In this document: piece by piece, positions 1 through 7,680 of the stretch | Numbering within the stretch: the first letter of the stretch is position 1 | Layout: every line of letters begins with the position of its first letter | DNA from: Limosilactobacillus frumenti DSM 13145 | GTDB lineage: Bacteria > Bacillota > Bacilli > Lactobacillales > Lactobacillaceae | DNA length: 64,000 nt | NCBI RefSeq assembly: GCF_001436045.1 | Contig: NZ_AZER01000013.1 | Location: 82,721-146,720, forward strand | Direction of reading: 5' to 3' | Made by a program: the position numbers and the translations under genes | The notes under the pieces: generated by a model | Told to the model about the DNA's origin: nothing | Database searches by the model: none | The model's input: the letters and a program-made list of their open reading frames with translations, nothing else

Positions 1-1
1 T

Positions 2-697
2 GAACGTCTGGCTGCAGAATCTAAATTGCCAAGCGATCTACAGCAAAAGTTACATACCCTGCAGGCCGCTGCTAAGACCGTGGTGATTGTTGGCTATGCT
101 GGACAGGTGATTGGCCTAATTGCTATTCAAGATGCTCCCAAACCGAGCTCAGCTGCAGCAATTAGTGCTTTAAAGGCACGTGGCTTAAAGACGGTGATGC
201 TTACTGGCGACAACCAACGCGTTGCTGAAGCGATTGCTAAACAAGTCGGCATCGATCAGGTTATTGCAGGAGTACTGCCTAACCAGAAGGCTGAACAAGT
301 CCAAGCATTACAAAAGGACGGCAAAGTGGCCTTTGTCGGGGATGGTATTAACGATGCACCAGCATTAACGACCGCTGATGTAGGGATTGCAATGGGCTCA
401 GGCACGGACATTGCAATCGAATCAGGCTCGATCGTTTTGGTACAAAATGACTTGAACGGTGTTGTTCGGGCCCTTGATATCTCTAAGAAGACCTTTAATC
501 GGATTAAGCTCAACCTGTTCTGGGCTTTGATTTACAACTTGATTGGAATTCCGATTGCAGCGGGCCTATTTGTCTCTTTTGGATTACAACTTAGTCCAGA
601 AATTGCGGCCCTGGCCATGGCTTTCAGCTCAGTTTCCGTAGTAACATCATCATTACTACTTAACCGGGTTAAAATTGCTGGAACTACTGCTGCATAA
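2..697 (+). CDS. copA: Copper-translocating P-type ATPase, C-terminal part (5' end outside window)
   Basis: Exports monovalent copper across the membrane using ATP. The reading frame is open from the first bases of the window, so this is the 3' third of a larger gene. Visible are the ATP-binding/hinge TGDN motif (about nt 203), the GDGINDAP hinge motif (about nt 338), and the last two membrane helices. These carry the P1B-1 signatures: a YN pair in the helix near nt 530 and a MxxSS motif near nt 617. Those membrane residues are known to ligate Cu(I), so copper is preferred over Zn/Cd/Co. The N-terminal metal-binding domain and DKTG phosphorylation site are outside the window. A strong terminator follows at once. 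Confidence 0.9.
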   Translation, partial: ERLAAESKLPSDLQQKLHTLQAAAKTVVIVGYAGQVIGLIAIQDAPKPSSAAAISALKARGLKTVMLTGDNQRVAEAIAKQVGIDQVIAGVLPNQKAEQVQALQKDGKVAFVGDGINDAPALTTADVGIAMGSGTDIAIESGSIVLVQNDLNGVVRALDISKKTFNRIKLNLFWALIYNLIGIPIAAGLFVSFGLQLSPEIAALAMAFSSVSVVTSSLLLNRVKIAGTTAA

Positions 698-703
698 ATA
701 AAG

Positions 704-737
704 AACCGCTAACTGGCTAGTTCAGTTAGCGGTTTTG
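704..737 (+). terminator. Intrinsic terminator after copA
   Basis: A 12-bp stem (AACCGCTAACTG with CAGTTAGCGGTT) closes a 7-nt loop and runs into a short T-tract, directly after the ATPase stop codon. Confidence 0.85.
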
Positions 738-761
738 CTGTCTTTATGAATGTGATACAAT
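735..761 (+). promoter_or_regulatory. Putative promoter of efp
   Basis: TTGCTG at 735-740 and TACAAT at 756-761 are separated by 15 nt, with a TG upstream of the -10 box. The spacing is short, so this is a weak call. It would give a leader of about 110 nt before efp. Confidence 0.4.
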
Positions 762-880
762 GTTGTATGAATGCTGTTGAAAAACAGTAGAACGATACCA
801 TGAAGTCGGGATCAGGCTGGTCCCGGGTCATCCTCATTTAAGTGGGTGTAGTTCAAAAATACATAAAGGGAGTTTTTCTT

Positions 881-1438
881 ATGATTCAAACAATCGATCT
901 GAAAAAAGGTATGGTTTTTGAACGCGGTGGCAAGCTGCTCCGGGTTCTTCAAATTAACCACCACAAGCCTGGTAAGGGTAACACTTTGATGCAAATGGAC
1001 ATTCAAGATGTGCGGACTGGCTCCATTGTCCACACCACGATGCGTCCATCTGAAAAGGTTGAACAAGTTAACGTTGACAAGCGTCAAGCTCAATACCTGT
1101 ACGACCAAGGTGACTCTGCCGTATTCATGGATATGGAAAACTACGACCAATACGAAGTTTCTTCTCAACAATTAGGTGACGACAAGAAGTACTTGGTTGA
1201 AAACATGAAGGTTACGGTTAACTTTGTTGACGGTGAAATTGTTGGTATTGAATTGCCAACCACTGTTGAACTTGAAGTTGCTGACACACAACCAATGATC
1301 AAGGGTGCAACCATCGATGGTGGTGGTAAGCCAGCTACGATGACTACTGGTTTAGTTGTTAACGTTCCTGCCTTCATCAAGAACGGTGACAAGCTGATCA
1401 TCAACACTACTGATGGTTCATACAAGTCACGGGCATAA
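881..1438 (+). CDS. efp: Elongation factor P
   Basis: Binds the ribosome between P and E sites and stimulates peptide-bond formation at proline stretches. The 185-residue length is the family's usual size. The frame is open upstream to a GTG at 842, but ATG 881 with AAAGGGAG 8 nt upstream gives the canonical N-terminus MIQTIDLKKGM. Domain I has the loop HHKPGKGN, with Lys32 at the tip, the position post-translationally modified in Bacillus-type EF-P. Domain III ends in the usual GDKLIINTTDGSY segment. No modification enzyme gene is seen nearby. It is monocistronic: a terminator precedes it upstream of its promoter and another follows. Confidence 0.97.
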   Translation: MIQTIDLKKGMVFERGGKLLRVLQINHHKPGKGNTLMQMDIQDVRTGSIVHTTMRPSEKVEQVNVDKRQAQYLYDQGDSAVFMDMENYDQYEVSSQQLGDDKKYLVENMKVTVNFVDGEIVGIELPTTVELEVADTQPMIKGATIDGGGKPATMTTGLVVNVPAFIKNGDKLIINTTDGSYKSRA

Positions 1439-1494
1439 TAAGCGTATTAGCCGTGACGTACTAGCAACTGCGTGCTAACCTGATAATTACTATC

Positions 1495-1532
1495 AAAAGT
1501 ACGATACACAAAGTCGTGTGTCGTACTTTTTA
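1495..1532 (+). terminator. Intrinsic terminator after efp
   Basis: A 15-bp stem with one G-U pair (AAAAGTACGATACAC with GTGTGTCGTACTTTT) and a T-tract. It lies just upstream of the next gene's ribosome site. Confidence 0.85.
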
Positions 1533-1559
1533 ATTTCTTCGCAGAAAGGGGGCCTTCCA

Positions 1560-2570
1560 ATGGAAAAGATCACAGCATTGCGAGCTCATCAACGCACGCA
1601 AATCATCAAGTCATTAACCGCAGATCAGGTGCGAGCTCTAAATGAATTTACCCGCTATGCGATGCTTTCCCAATTTCATACTAACCACTATTTGCGTGAC
1701 ACTGACTGGGAGTTTCAAGGCATTGTGATTGATCCCCTGTACCATCTTGCCCATGCTCACCGGGGGCAAAATCTCTACTGTGATTGTGGACGACGGCTTA
1801 AAAATCAGTTTATCCTCCGATCACGGTCAACAGGACACCGCCTGGCTTTAGGAATTTCTCATTTTCAACAGCATGCTAGTATTCCGGAGACAGTAATCAA
1901 GGAGATTAAGCGGGGCATCAATGAAATTGACCTTTATCGGGATGCTATCTTAATCGCTTATGCGCGTGGACAACGTTTTCCTCACCAAGCGTTTGACTAT
2001 GTGCAAACTCACCGGGGCTTTGCTAATCGGGAAGCCAGTCAATTTTATCAGCGGTGTCTCCTGTTTTCGCAGGTCAACTTGCCACTCTTCCCAAACGATT
2101 ATCGAGATCTGATGGCGCTGGTAAAAGAAGTTCGTGCTGGTCACCGCCACCGCCTCAGCAAGGAGGAAGTTCAGCAAATCGTGACCGCTATTGCAGAAGA
2201 CTGGCGTAGCTTGAATCGCCAATTGACCCTGTATGAATATCAATTAACCCAAGCCGGCTTAACCAATGACCACCTCCATCGTCTGCAACTAAATGCACTG
2301 AATTATGCTTTACGGCGTCATAAAAGTCGCTTTGTTGTCCATGATTGGAAAGCCATTCGTCAGCTCAATTTGACCAAAGCACGGACGCAGCAAGCAATCA
2401 TTTTGCGCCAACTAGCCTTTTATTGGCAGGTAACTGTTGACTGTTCGCCGATCAGCACGGCACGTGACCAACTGGGTCAAGTCTTAATCTCTCACCAACA
2501 GGCTCGCCAATCTTCACGCCTCTTTGCTGTTCAGGAGGGCCGTCAACTTGTCCAAGCCGATTTAGGCTAA
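1560..2570 (+). CDS. Unrecognised protein with CxC / HxxxH possible zinc site
   Basis: I do not recognise this 336-residue family. The start is ATG 1560, with AGAAAGGGGG 8 nt upstream; the frame runs open to 1518 but that lies inside the preceding terminator. A conserved-looking core has YCDCGRRLKNQF (Cys74, Cys76) followed about 25 residues later by ISHFQQH (His101, His105), which could form a C2H2-like metal site. His62, His65 and His67 lie just before it. The rest is Arg/His/Gln-rich, predicted mostly helical, without signal peptide or membrane segment. It is followed after 51 nt by a HerA-like ATPase on the same strand, so the two may be co-expressed. A nucleic-acid-related role is a guess from composition and neighbour. 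Confidence 0.75.
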   Translation: MEKITALRAHQRTQIIKSLTADQVRALNEFTRYAMLSQFHTNHYLRDTDWEFQGIVIDPLYHLAHAHRGQNLYCDCGRRLKNQFILRSRSTGHRLALGISHFQQHASIPETVIKEIKRGINEIDLYRDAILIAYARGQRFPHQAFDYVQTHRGFANREASQFYQRCLLFSQVNLPLFPNDYRDLMALVKEVRAGHRHRLSKEEVQQIVTAIAEDWRSLNRQLTLYEYQLTQAGLTNDHLHRLQLNALNYALRRHKSRFVVHDWKAIRQLNLTKARTQQAIILRQLAFYWQVTVDCSPISTARDQLGQVLISHQQARQSSRLFAVQEGRQLVQADLG

Positions 2571-2621
2571 TAACATCCTAAAGTTATATAATTGATTTAC
2601 TAACACAAAGGAGTGCTTGCT

Positions 2622-3791
2622 ATGGGACCATTTGCGACGATGTCATCTGGCAAACCATGGTCGGGTAAAGCAACTGACCTGGTGAAACGTCATCTGCTGG
2701 TTGTGGGGCAAACCGGGAGTGGGAAGACGACCACGACCCTGTCTCTGTTAAACCAGTTGCAAAAGGCTAACTACACGACGATTATTTTTGATCCAACGGG
2801 TGAATATGCCCAGTTGCCGAACGCGGTGACCTATCGCTTAGGCGACAATGCCTACCTGGAAGCAGGGCAGTTATCGTCAGACCAGCTACAGGAGGCTCTT
2901 GACTTGCCACTAAATGACGAGTTAATTGCTAAGGTGCGCTCGGCAGTCACGGCCCTCCGTATTCAGGAAAATATTACCCAACAGAAAACGGTTTACCGGA
3001 AACTAGGGGTTGCCATTGACCAATATGAGCGACAAGCAGCCAAACTTGGGTCCTGGTCACGGAGCTTTGCCAGTGCTCATTTGGCACAACAATTGATTGA
3101 AGAATTTATTGTCCCTTATTCAGACGACCGGGCTGATTATCACCTCCTGGGTCAACAATACGATCGACCAACCATTAACCATCTCTGGGGCGCGATCACT
3201 GCTATTCAAGCAGAGCTGAGTTCTGAACGTTTCCGGGCCTTATTTGATCCGGATCCGCATCCGGGAGTATTTAAGACCGAACTGAACTTCGTGATCAAAA
3301 TGTTTTTAACCCACCAGACGAGTCACCGGACGCTGGTCATTGATTTGTCGGCATTGAAGCAATTTGAAAGCAGTCAACGGACAGTTATCTCCCTGTTGCT
3401 GAAGAATTTATTAAATAGTCGACTTCAAGGAAAAGCCAGTTTCCCCGTCAATATTGTCATTGATGAAGCCCACCGTTATTTGCCAACAGATGAACAACAA
3501 CTCGCCGATAATGGGATTTTCCAGGTCCTTCGTGAAGGTCGTAAAGTTAACCTATCTATGACCTTAACAACGCAATCGCCATTGGATTTGCCCGCCCGCT
3601 TACGATCCCAATTTGCGCACTTGTTGATCCACCACCTGGCGAGTGCTGATGAAATGACGAGCCTTGCTCATGGTCACCACTTCTCACTTGAGCAGCTAAT
3701 GAACCTGACAACGGGACAAGCGTTACTCGTTTTACCACACCAAGAAAATCAGCTCATTAACGTTAATTTGCCAGATTGGTTCCGGGCTTAA
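2622..3791 (+). CDS. HerA/DUF87-like P-loop ATPase
   Basis: Cytosolic ATPase of the FtsK/HerA superfamily, 389 residues. Walker A is GQTGSGKTT (residues 29-37) and Walker B IVIDEAH (about 278-284). It is followed by LREGRKVNLSMTLTTQSP, the sensor-like Gln segment of HerA proteins, and QFAHLLIHHL near the C-terminus. IIFDPTGEYAQLP after Walker A matches the FDxxGE-type motif of DUF87 proteins. It lacks the N-terminal HAS-barrel of archaeal HerA, so it is a short form. Start ATG 2622 is chosen because AAAGGAG ends 8 nt upstream; GTG 2613 overlaps that site. HerA proteins are DNA translocases paired with nucleases or other effectors; here the only candidate partner is the upstream CxC protein. 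Confidence 0.85.
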   Translation: MGPFATMSSGKPWSGKATDLVKRHLLVVGQTGSGKTTTTLSLLNQLQKANYTTIIFDPTGEYAQLPNAVTYRLGDNAYLEAGQLSSDQLQEALDLPLNDELIAKVRSAVTALRIQENITQQKTVYRKLGVAIDQYERQAAKLGSWSRSFASAHLAQQLIEEFIVPYSDDRADYHLLGQQYDRPTINHLWGAITAIQAELSSERFRALFDPDPHPGVFKTELNFVIKMFLTHQTSHRTLVIDLSALKQFESSQRTVISLLLKNLLNSRLQGKASFPVNIVIDEAHRYLPTDEQQLADNGIFQVLREGRKVNLSMTLTTQSPLDLPARLRSQFAHLLIHHLASADEMTSLAHGHHFSLEQLMNLTTGQALLVLPHQENQLINVNLPDWFRA

Positions 3792-3838
3792 TATAAAATT
3801 AAATGGCTGTTTTGAGAATATGTGTTATACTTAACCAA

Positions 3839-3922
3839 GATTATTGTTAATCGAATCCAATAATCTACTTTGAATCACTTAAGGGACTGCGGCCGCATGT
3901 CGTGGTCCCTTTTGTGATATTC
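3839..3922 (+). promoter_or_regulatory. Structured 5' leader of the potassium transport operon (two hairpins)
   Basis: Downstream of a likely extended -10 box (TATACT, 3826-3831) the leader can fold two hairpins. The first pairs GATTATTG (3839-3846) with CAATAATC (3858-3865). The second pairs GAATCAC/AAGGGAC (3872-3887) with GTCCCTT/GTGATATTC (3905-3922), with a small bulge. A T4 run follows the inner stem, so it could act as a terminator or attenuator. It does not look like the full ydaO c-di-AMP class. Confidence 0.5.
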
Positions 3923-3965
3923 AGAAGAATGATAAGATAAGAATGATTATGCATAGGGAGGGACA

Positions 3966-5312
3966 ATGATGATTGAATTATTTCACCGGCGATATTCATT
4001 TCCAAAAATATTAACTTTTGGTTTTTTAATCATCATCCTCATTGGTACGTTACTACTGTCTCTTCCTATTTCCATTCGGCCGGGAGAAACGCCCGACTTT
4101 ATGACGGCACTCTTTACATCAACCAGTGCAACTTGCGTGACTGGATTGACGTTGGTGCCGACCGCAACCCATTGGTCATTATTTGGCCAGGTTGTCATTG
4201 CAATGCTGATGGAGGTCGGGGGACTAGGTTTCATGACTTTTGCGGTAATGATGTCCCTATTGATCAGGTCCCGAATGCGGATGTCCACCCGCTTATTGAC
4301 GCAGGAAGCGTTAAATCTTGAACATTTGTCGCAATTTAATGTGGTTTACCTCATTATCCGGCTGTCTTTGATTATTCAGGTCGTGGGGATGGTGTTCCTC
4401 TGGTTTGATTTCAAAAATCGTTACGGTTGGTTAAAGGGAATCTGGTTTAGCATCTTCCACGCCATCTCAGCTTTTTGCAATGCCGGTTTTGACTTGACTG
4501 GTAATAGTCTCGAAGACTATGTCCAAGATCCCTACCTTTTGACTGTGATGGCGATGTTAATTATTGCCGGTTCTTTTGGGTTCCTGGTTTGGCAAGACCT
4601 GCTACTTTTCCATAAGCGACGGTGCTTGTCACTTCATACTCAGTTGGTATTGAGGACGGGAGCCGTTTTGTTTGTTCTCTCCGTCATTATTTATACCATT
4701 ACCGAGCATAATTTAACGCAGTTCTCTAACCACTTGACGTTCGGTCAACGGGTATTTAACACGATCTTTATGTCAATTACTCCCCGAACAGCTGGTTTGA
4801 CGACCTTCCCATATACTAAACTCAGTGCTGCCGGGATCTCCTTTACCATTATTTTGATGTTCATCGGTGGAGCACCAGGATCAACGGCTGGGGGAATTAA
4901 AACGACGACGATCGGGTTGCTGGTCATTCAAAGTTTGGCCACCCTGCGTGGTCAACGTGATACGACTTTTGCCCACCGCCGCTTCACCGATGAAAATATT
5001 TTTCGGGCGCTGACCTTAATGGTAGTGGCTCTCGCGTTTTTACTCATTTCAATCTTGATCTTGGTAGAAACGCAAGCGTTGCCGAAGCACGATTCCTTAG
5101 CCTATGTTACCTTTGAAGCTACAGCAGCGTTCGGAACAACCGGGATTTCGTTAGGGATTACCCCAAGCCTAAATTTTGCGGGAAAATTAGTAATCATGGC
5201 CCTGATGTTTGTCGGCCGGGTCGGCATCTACACTGTCATGTATTCAATCTTCAATGCTCACCCTAAGCAACGGGATTATCATTATCCAAAGGAGAGTGTC
5301 TTAATTGGCTAG
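3966..5312 (+). CDS. ktrB: Potassium uptake protein, KtrB/TrkH family
   Basis: Membrane pore-forming subunit of a K+ (or Na+-dependent K+) uptake system, 448 residues. It has the four-fold repeated membrane-pore-membrane architecture, with selectivity-loop segments such as STSATCVTGL near residues 50-60, AFCNAGFDLTG near 170, SITPRTAGLTT near 270 and ATAAFGTTGISLG near 388. The Gly in each is the filter residue in this family. Start ATG 3966 follows AGGGAGG; a second ATG is adjacent. The 3' end overlaps ktrA by 8 nt, so the two are translationally coupled. The structured leader upstream suggests RNA-level control. Confidence 0.93.
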   Translation: MMIELFHRRYSFPKILTFGFLIIILIGTLLLSLPISIRPGETPDFMTALFTSTSATCVTGLTLVPTATHWSLFGQVVIAMLMEVGGLGFMTFAVMMSLLIRSRMRMSTRLLTQEALNLEHLSQFNVVYLIIRLSLIIQVVGMVFLWFDFKNRYGWLKGIWFSIFHAISAFCNAGFDLTGNSLEDYVQDPYLLTVMAMLIIAGSFGFLVWQDLLLFHKRRCLSLHTQLVLRTGAVLFVLSVIIYTITEHNLTQFSNHLTFGQRVFNTIFMSITPRTAGLTTFPYTKLSAAGISFTIILMFIGGAPGSTAGGIKTTTIGLLVIQSLATLRGQRDTTFAHRRFTDENIFRALTLMVVALAFLLISILILVETQALPKHDSLAYVTFEATAAFGTTGISLGITPSLNFAGKLVIMALMFVGRVGIYTVMYSIFNAHPKQRDYHYPKESVLIG

Positions 5313-5973
5313 AAAAGAAAGCTTTGCAGTTATTGGCCTTGGACAATTTGGTGCATCGTTGTGTGAATCATTAGTTGATGCTGGCCAAGAAGTCCTGGCG
5401 ATAGATGTTAATGAAGAAGTCGTCAACGAATACGCCGACCGGGTAATGCGGGCAGTGATCGCGGATGCCCAGGATGAAGATGCTCTGCGTGACCTGGATA
5501 TTGGTAACTTTGACCATGTGTACATTTCGATTGGTCAAAATATCGAGGCTAGTATTATGGCAACTTTGATTGCTAAGGAACTGGGTGCGCCGGATATCAT
5601 CTGCCGGGCTGAAAATGCTAACCATGCCCGGGTCCTTGAAAAAATTGGTGCTAACCAGGTAGTGCGGCCTGAACACGATTTAGCAAAGCGACTAGTATTC
5701 CAGCAGCTTAATCCCAGCGTTGTTGACTATGTGCAGTTAAGCAAGGAAACAACGCTGGCGGAAGTCAATGTTAATAATCCGAAGTTCTTTGGCAAAACGT
5801 TAGATGAACTCGACTTCCGCAATCGGTATAATGTCAATGTGATTATCATTGTTGGTGCTAATGAAAAAGTAAATCAAATGCCACAAGCGGAGGATATTAT
5901 TCGTCCGCATGATAAGATTACGGTGGTTGGTGAACTAAAAGCCATTCGGCATTTGAATGATATCGTTGGTTAA
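5305..5973 (+). CDS. ktrA: Potassium uptake regulatory subunit KtrA (RCK domain)
   Basis: Cytoplasmic gating ring subunit of the KtrAB transporter, 222 residues. An RCK_N Rossmann fold (VIGLGQFGASL, residues 9-19; acidic AIDVNEE at the end of the second strand) binds NAD/ATP, and an RCK_C domain occupies about 140-222, a site of c-di-AMP binding in Bacillus homologues. The start is TTG 5305, with AAAGGAG 9 nt upstream inside ktrB. An ATG-initiated version would lose the N-terminal strand. It is followed after 12 nt by a methyltransferase gene, probably in the same transcript. Confidence 0.94.
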   Translation: MARKESFAVIGLGQFGASLCESLVDAGQEVLAIDVNEEVVNEYADRVMRAVIADAQDEDALRDLDIGNFDHVYISIGQNIEASIMATLIAKELGAPDIICRAENANHARVLEKIGANQVVRPEHDLAKRLVFQQLNPSVVDYVQLSKETTLAEVNVNNPKFFGKTLDELDFRNRYNVNVIIIVGANEKVNQMPQAEDIIRPHDKITVVGELKAIRHLNDIVG

Positions 5974-5985
5974 GGGGTAAGAAGA

Positions 5986-6579
5986 ATGAAAATCTTTTTA
6001 ACAATTGTAGTTATAATTTTGCTGGTAATTGTCGCCATTTATGCCCACACTTTGTTCAGAGGCCGGGGATTAATCTGGCACCAGATTTTAAAGGAGTTGG
6101 ACATCCCCGAAAAGTCACAAGTCGCTGAACTGGGCCTTAATTATGCAGGGCTATTTGTATTAGTTGCTCAACAATTGAATGCGCCAGGGAAGGTCGTCGG
6201 TATAAACATCGGGAAGCCGGAAATTAGTCAACGGGAAGAAAAGCGGATTACCGAAAACCGGGTCGCTGACCGAGCAAAGATTGTTGATGGCGATCTCTTA
6301 AACTTACCTCTTGAGAACCGAACTTATGACTATGTTTTCTCTAGTTTTAGCTTCCATAGTGTGAAGCCAGCAATCAATCGTGGCCGGGCCATTCAAGAAG
6401 CCGCCCGGGTCCTGAAGCCAGATGGTCAGCTGGTGATTGTTGACTTTGGCCCCATCAATGAATACGAATCTATCCTCAACAATATGGGCTTCCAAAATGT
6501 GCGCGTTGTTTCTACCGGCTGGATCGGTTGGTGGGGTGGACCATGGTTAGGTACTAAAGTGCTCGTTGCGAGCCGCTAA
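5986..6579 (+). CDS. Membrane-anchored class I SAM methyltransferase-like protein
   Basis: 197 residues. Residues 3-22 form one hydrophobic N-terminal helix; the rest resembles Methyltransferase_11/UbiE-like folds. Motif I reads VAELGLNYAG (about 46-55), where the usual GxGxG glycine pattern is degenerate. Later motifs are better: GDLLNLPLENRTYDYVFSS and ARVLKPDGQLVIVDF. Substrate is unknown. It is the last gene of the ktrB-ktrA transcript, 12 nt after ktrA with a GGGGTAAGAAG-type ribosome site, and a strong terminator follows. Linkage to potassium transport may be incidental. Loss of the glycine-rich loop could mean altered SAM binding, or a non-catalytic role. Confidence 0.8.
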   Translation: MKIFLTIVVIILLVIVAIYAHTLFRGRGLIWHQILKELDIPEKSQVAELGLNYAGLFVLVAQQLNAPGKVVGINIGKPEISQREEKRITENRVADRAKIVDGDLLNLPLENRTYDYVFSSFSFHSVKPAINRGRAIQEAARVLKPDGQLVIVDFGPINEYESILNNMGFQNVRVVSTGWIGWWGGPWLGTKVLVASR

Positions 6580-6590
6580 TTATCAATATT

Positions 6591-6627
6591 AAAACTCCTC
6601 ATATCCGCGTGGGTATGAGGAGTTTTT
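6591..6627. terminator. Bidirectional terminator, copy 1 of a repeated hairpin
   Basis: AAAACTCCTCAT pairs with ATGAGGAGTTTT around a CATATCCGCGTG-type loop. It sits between convergent methyltransferase and marR genes. A near-identical copy lies at 8122-8160. Confidence 0.85.
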
Positions 6628-6634
6628 AGTACTA

Positions 6635-7078
6635 TTAATCAAAATTTTGCTGAGCATTATTAACCATTTGGTCCATCACACGAGCAACAGTGTTGAGGTC
6701 ATTTTGAGGAATCCCTTTGGTCATTAGTCCTTGAAAATGGGTCACAGTTGGTAGACTCTTCATTAACTTTTCTTCGCCAGCTTTTGTTAATTGGATAATT
6801 TTTTGACGGTGGTCATTACCGTCCTGATGAGTTTGTACTAATTCTTCTTCATCTAGACGGCGAATGATCTTAACCATGCTAGGTCCTTTAATGTCCACTA
6901 ATTTAGCTAATTCGTTTTGCGTGATTTGACCATGCTGATCAATAAAGTATAACGACAACCAAATATTACGATTAAGACCAATTTTACGTAATTCACGGTC
7001 AAGTGTATCCCCAAATAATTTACTACTCCGGTTTGTGATACACATGATGCAACTATCGAGGTTAAAAACTGTTTGCAT
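6635..7078 (-). CDS. MarR-family regulator with N-terminal cysteines
   Basis: 147-residue winged-helix repressor. The recognition helix region is TQNELAKLVDIKGPSMVKIIRRLDEEELV, followed by the wing DGNDHRQKIIQLT. Cys10 and Cys13 (DSCIMC) lie in helix 1, about where OhrR carries its peroxide-sensing Cys, so redox sensing is plausible though the OhrR flanking sequence differs. It is divergent from two OsmC-family genes, with a perfect 18-bp palindrome between them. By genomic logic it represses them and itself. ATG 7078 is 13 codons before the first conserved helix position. Confidence 0.85.
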   Translation of the reverse strand: MQTVFNLDSCIMCITNRSSKLFGDTLDRELRKIGLNRNIWLSLYFIDQHGQITQNELAKLVDIKGPSMVKIIRRLDEEELVQTHQDGNDHRQKIIQLTKAGEEKLMKSLPTVTHFQGLMTKGIPQNDLNTVARVMDQMVNNAQQNFD

Positions 7079-7106
7079 ATTTGAATGAGCCTTTCACTTT
7101 TTGTTT

Positions 7107-7170
7107 ATTATAGCACGACAAATTAAATAGTTAGCTAACTATTGACTTTGAAAGAGCACAATTTTATTAT
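7107..7170. promoter_or_regulatory. Divergent promoters and MarR operator
   Basis: AATAGTTAGCTAACTATT at 7126-7143 is a perfect 18-bp palindrome. On the plus strand its last bases overlap the -35 box TTGACT (7142-7147), which stands 17 nt from TATTAT (7165-7170). On the minus strand it covers the -35 area of a TGCTATAAT extended -10 promoter reading into marR. Binding here would block both directions. Confidence 0.75.
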
Positions 7171-7228
7171 GAAAATGTAAGCGATTTAGTTTCTTGTTTA
7201 TTTATATTATTATGTGAAAGGTGTGAAG

Positions 7229-7669
7229 ATGATGAAACACTATGAAGCAACAGCACGTAAGACTGATCAAAGTCTTCAGGTGGATGTTCATTCTCGTGGA
7301 ATTCATCAAATAATTGATGAACCTAAAAATGCTGGTGGTTCAAACACCGGAATGAATCCGGTTGAATTGGAGCTCAGTACACTAGGGGCTTCTCTCCAGC
7401 AAACAGCTGAACAGCTTGCAGCTCAGCAAGGGTTTAAGTATGACCATCTGACAATCAACTTGGAAGGAGACCTTGATCCTCGTGGATTTATGGGTAACCC
7501 AGATGTGCGGAATGGTTTTCAAGAAATCCGCGTCGACTATACCTTTAAGACAAGTGAAAAAACTGCTGACTGCAAGAAATTTGTTCAAGATGTTGAAAAG
7601 AACTGTTTGATCTACAATACCTTAGTTAACGGTACTAAAGTGGTTGTAGATGACGTTGTCAAGGACTAG
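7229..7669 (+). CDS. OsmC/Ohr-family protein lacking the first catalytic cysteine
   Basis: 146-residue OsmC fold. In active OsmC/Ohr peroxidases the first reactive Cys sits in a LGxC motif on the central helix; here that motif reads STLGAS, with Ser55. The resolving-position Cys is present (EKNCLIYNTL, Cys116). ATG 7229 (or the adjacent 7232) is preferred over GTG 7214 because AAAGGTG lies at 7217-7223. The stop is 11 nt before a second OsmC gene that has both Cys residues. The pair may act as a heteromer or have divided roles; a simple hydroperoxide reductase activity for this one is doubtful. Confidence 0.85.
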   Translation: MMKHYEATARKTDQSLQVDVHSRGIHQIIDEPKNAGGSNTGMNPVELELSTLGASLQQTAEQLAAQQGFKYDHLTINLEGDLDPRGFMGNPDVRNGFQEIRVDYTFKTSEKTADCKKFVQDVEKNCLIYNTLVNGTKVVVDDVVKD

Positions 7670-7680
7670 GAGGGTAAATT

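Noticed and set aside
812..1171. Minus-strand open frame opposite elongation factor P
   Set aside because: It is antisense to a certain gene and has no start signals or recognisable motif.
7175..7189. CcpA site ATGTAAGCGATTTAG before the OsmC genes
   Set aside because: It lacks the terminal CA of the consensus and has no sugar-related context.
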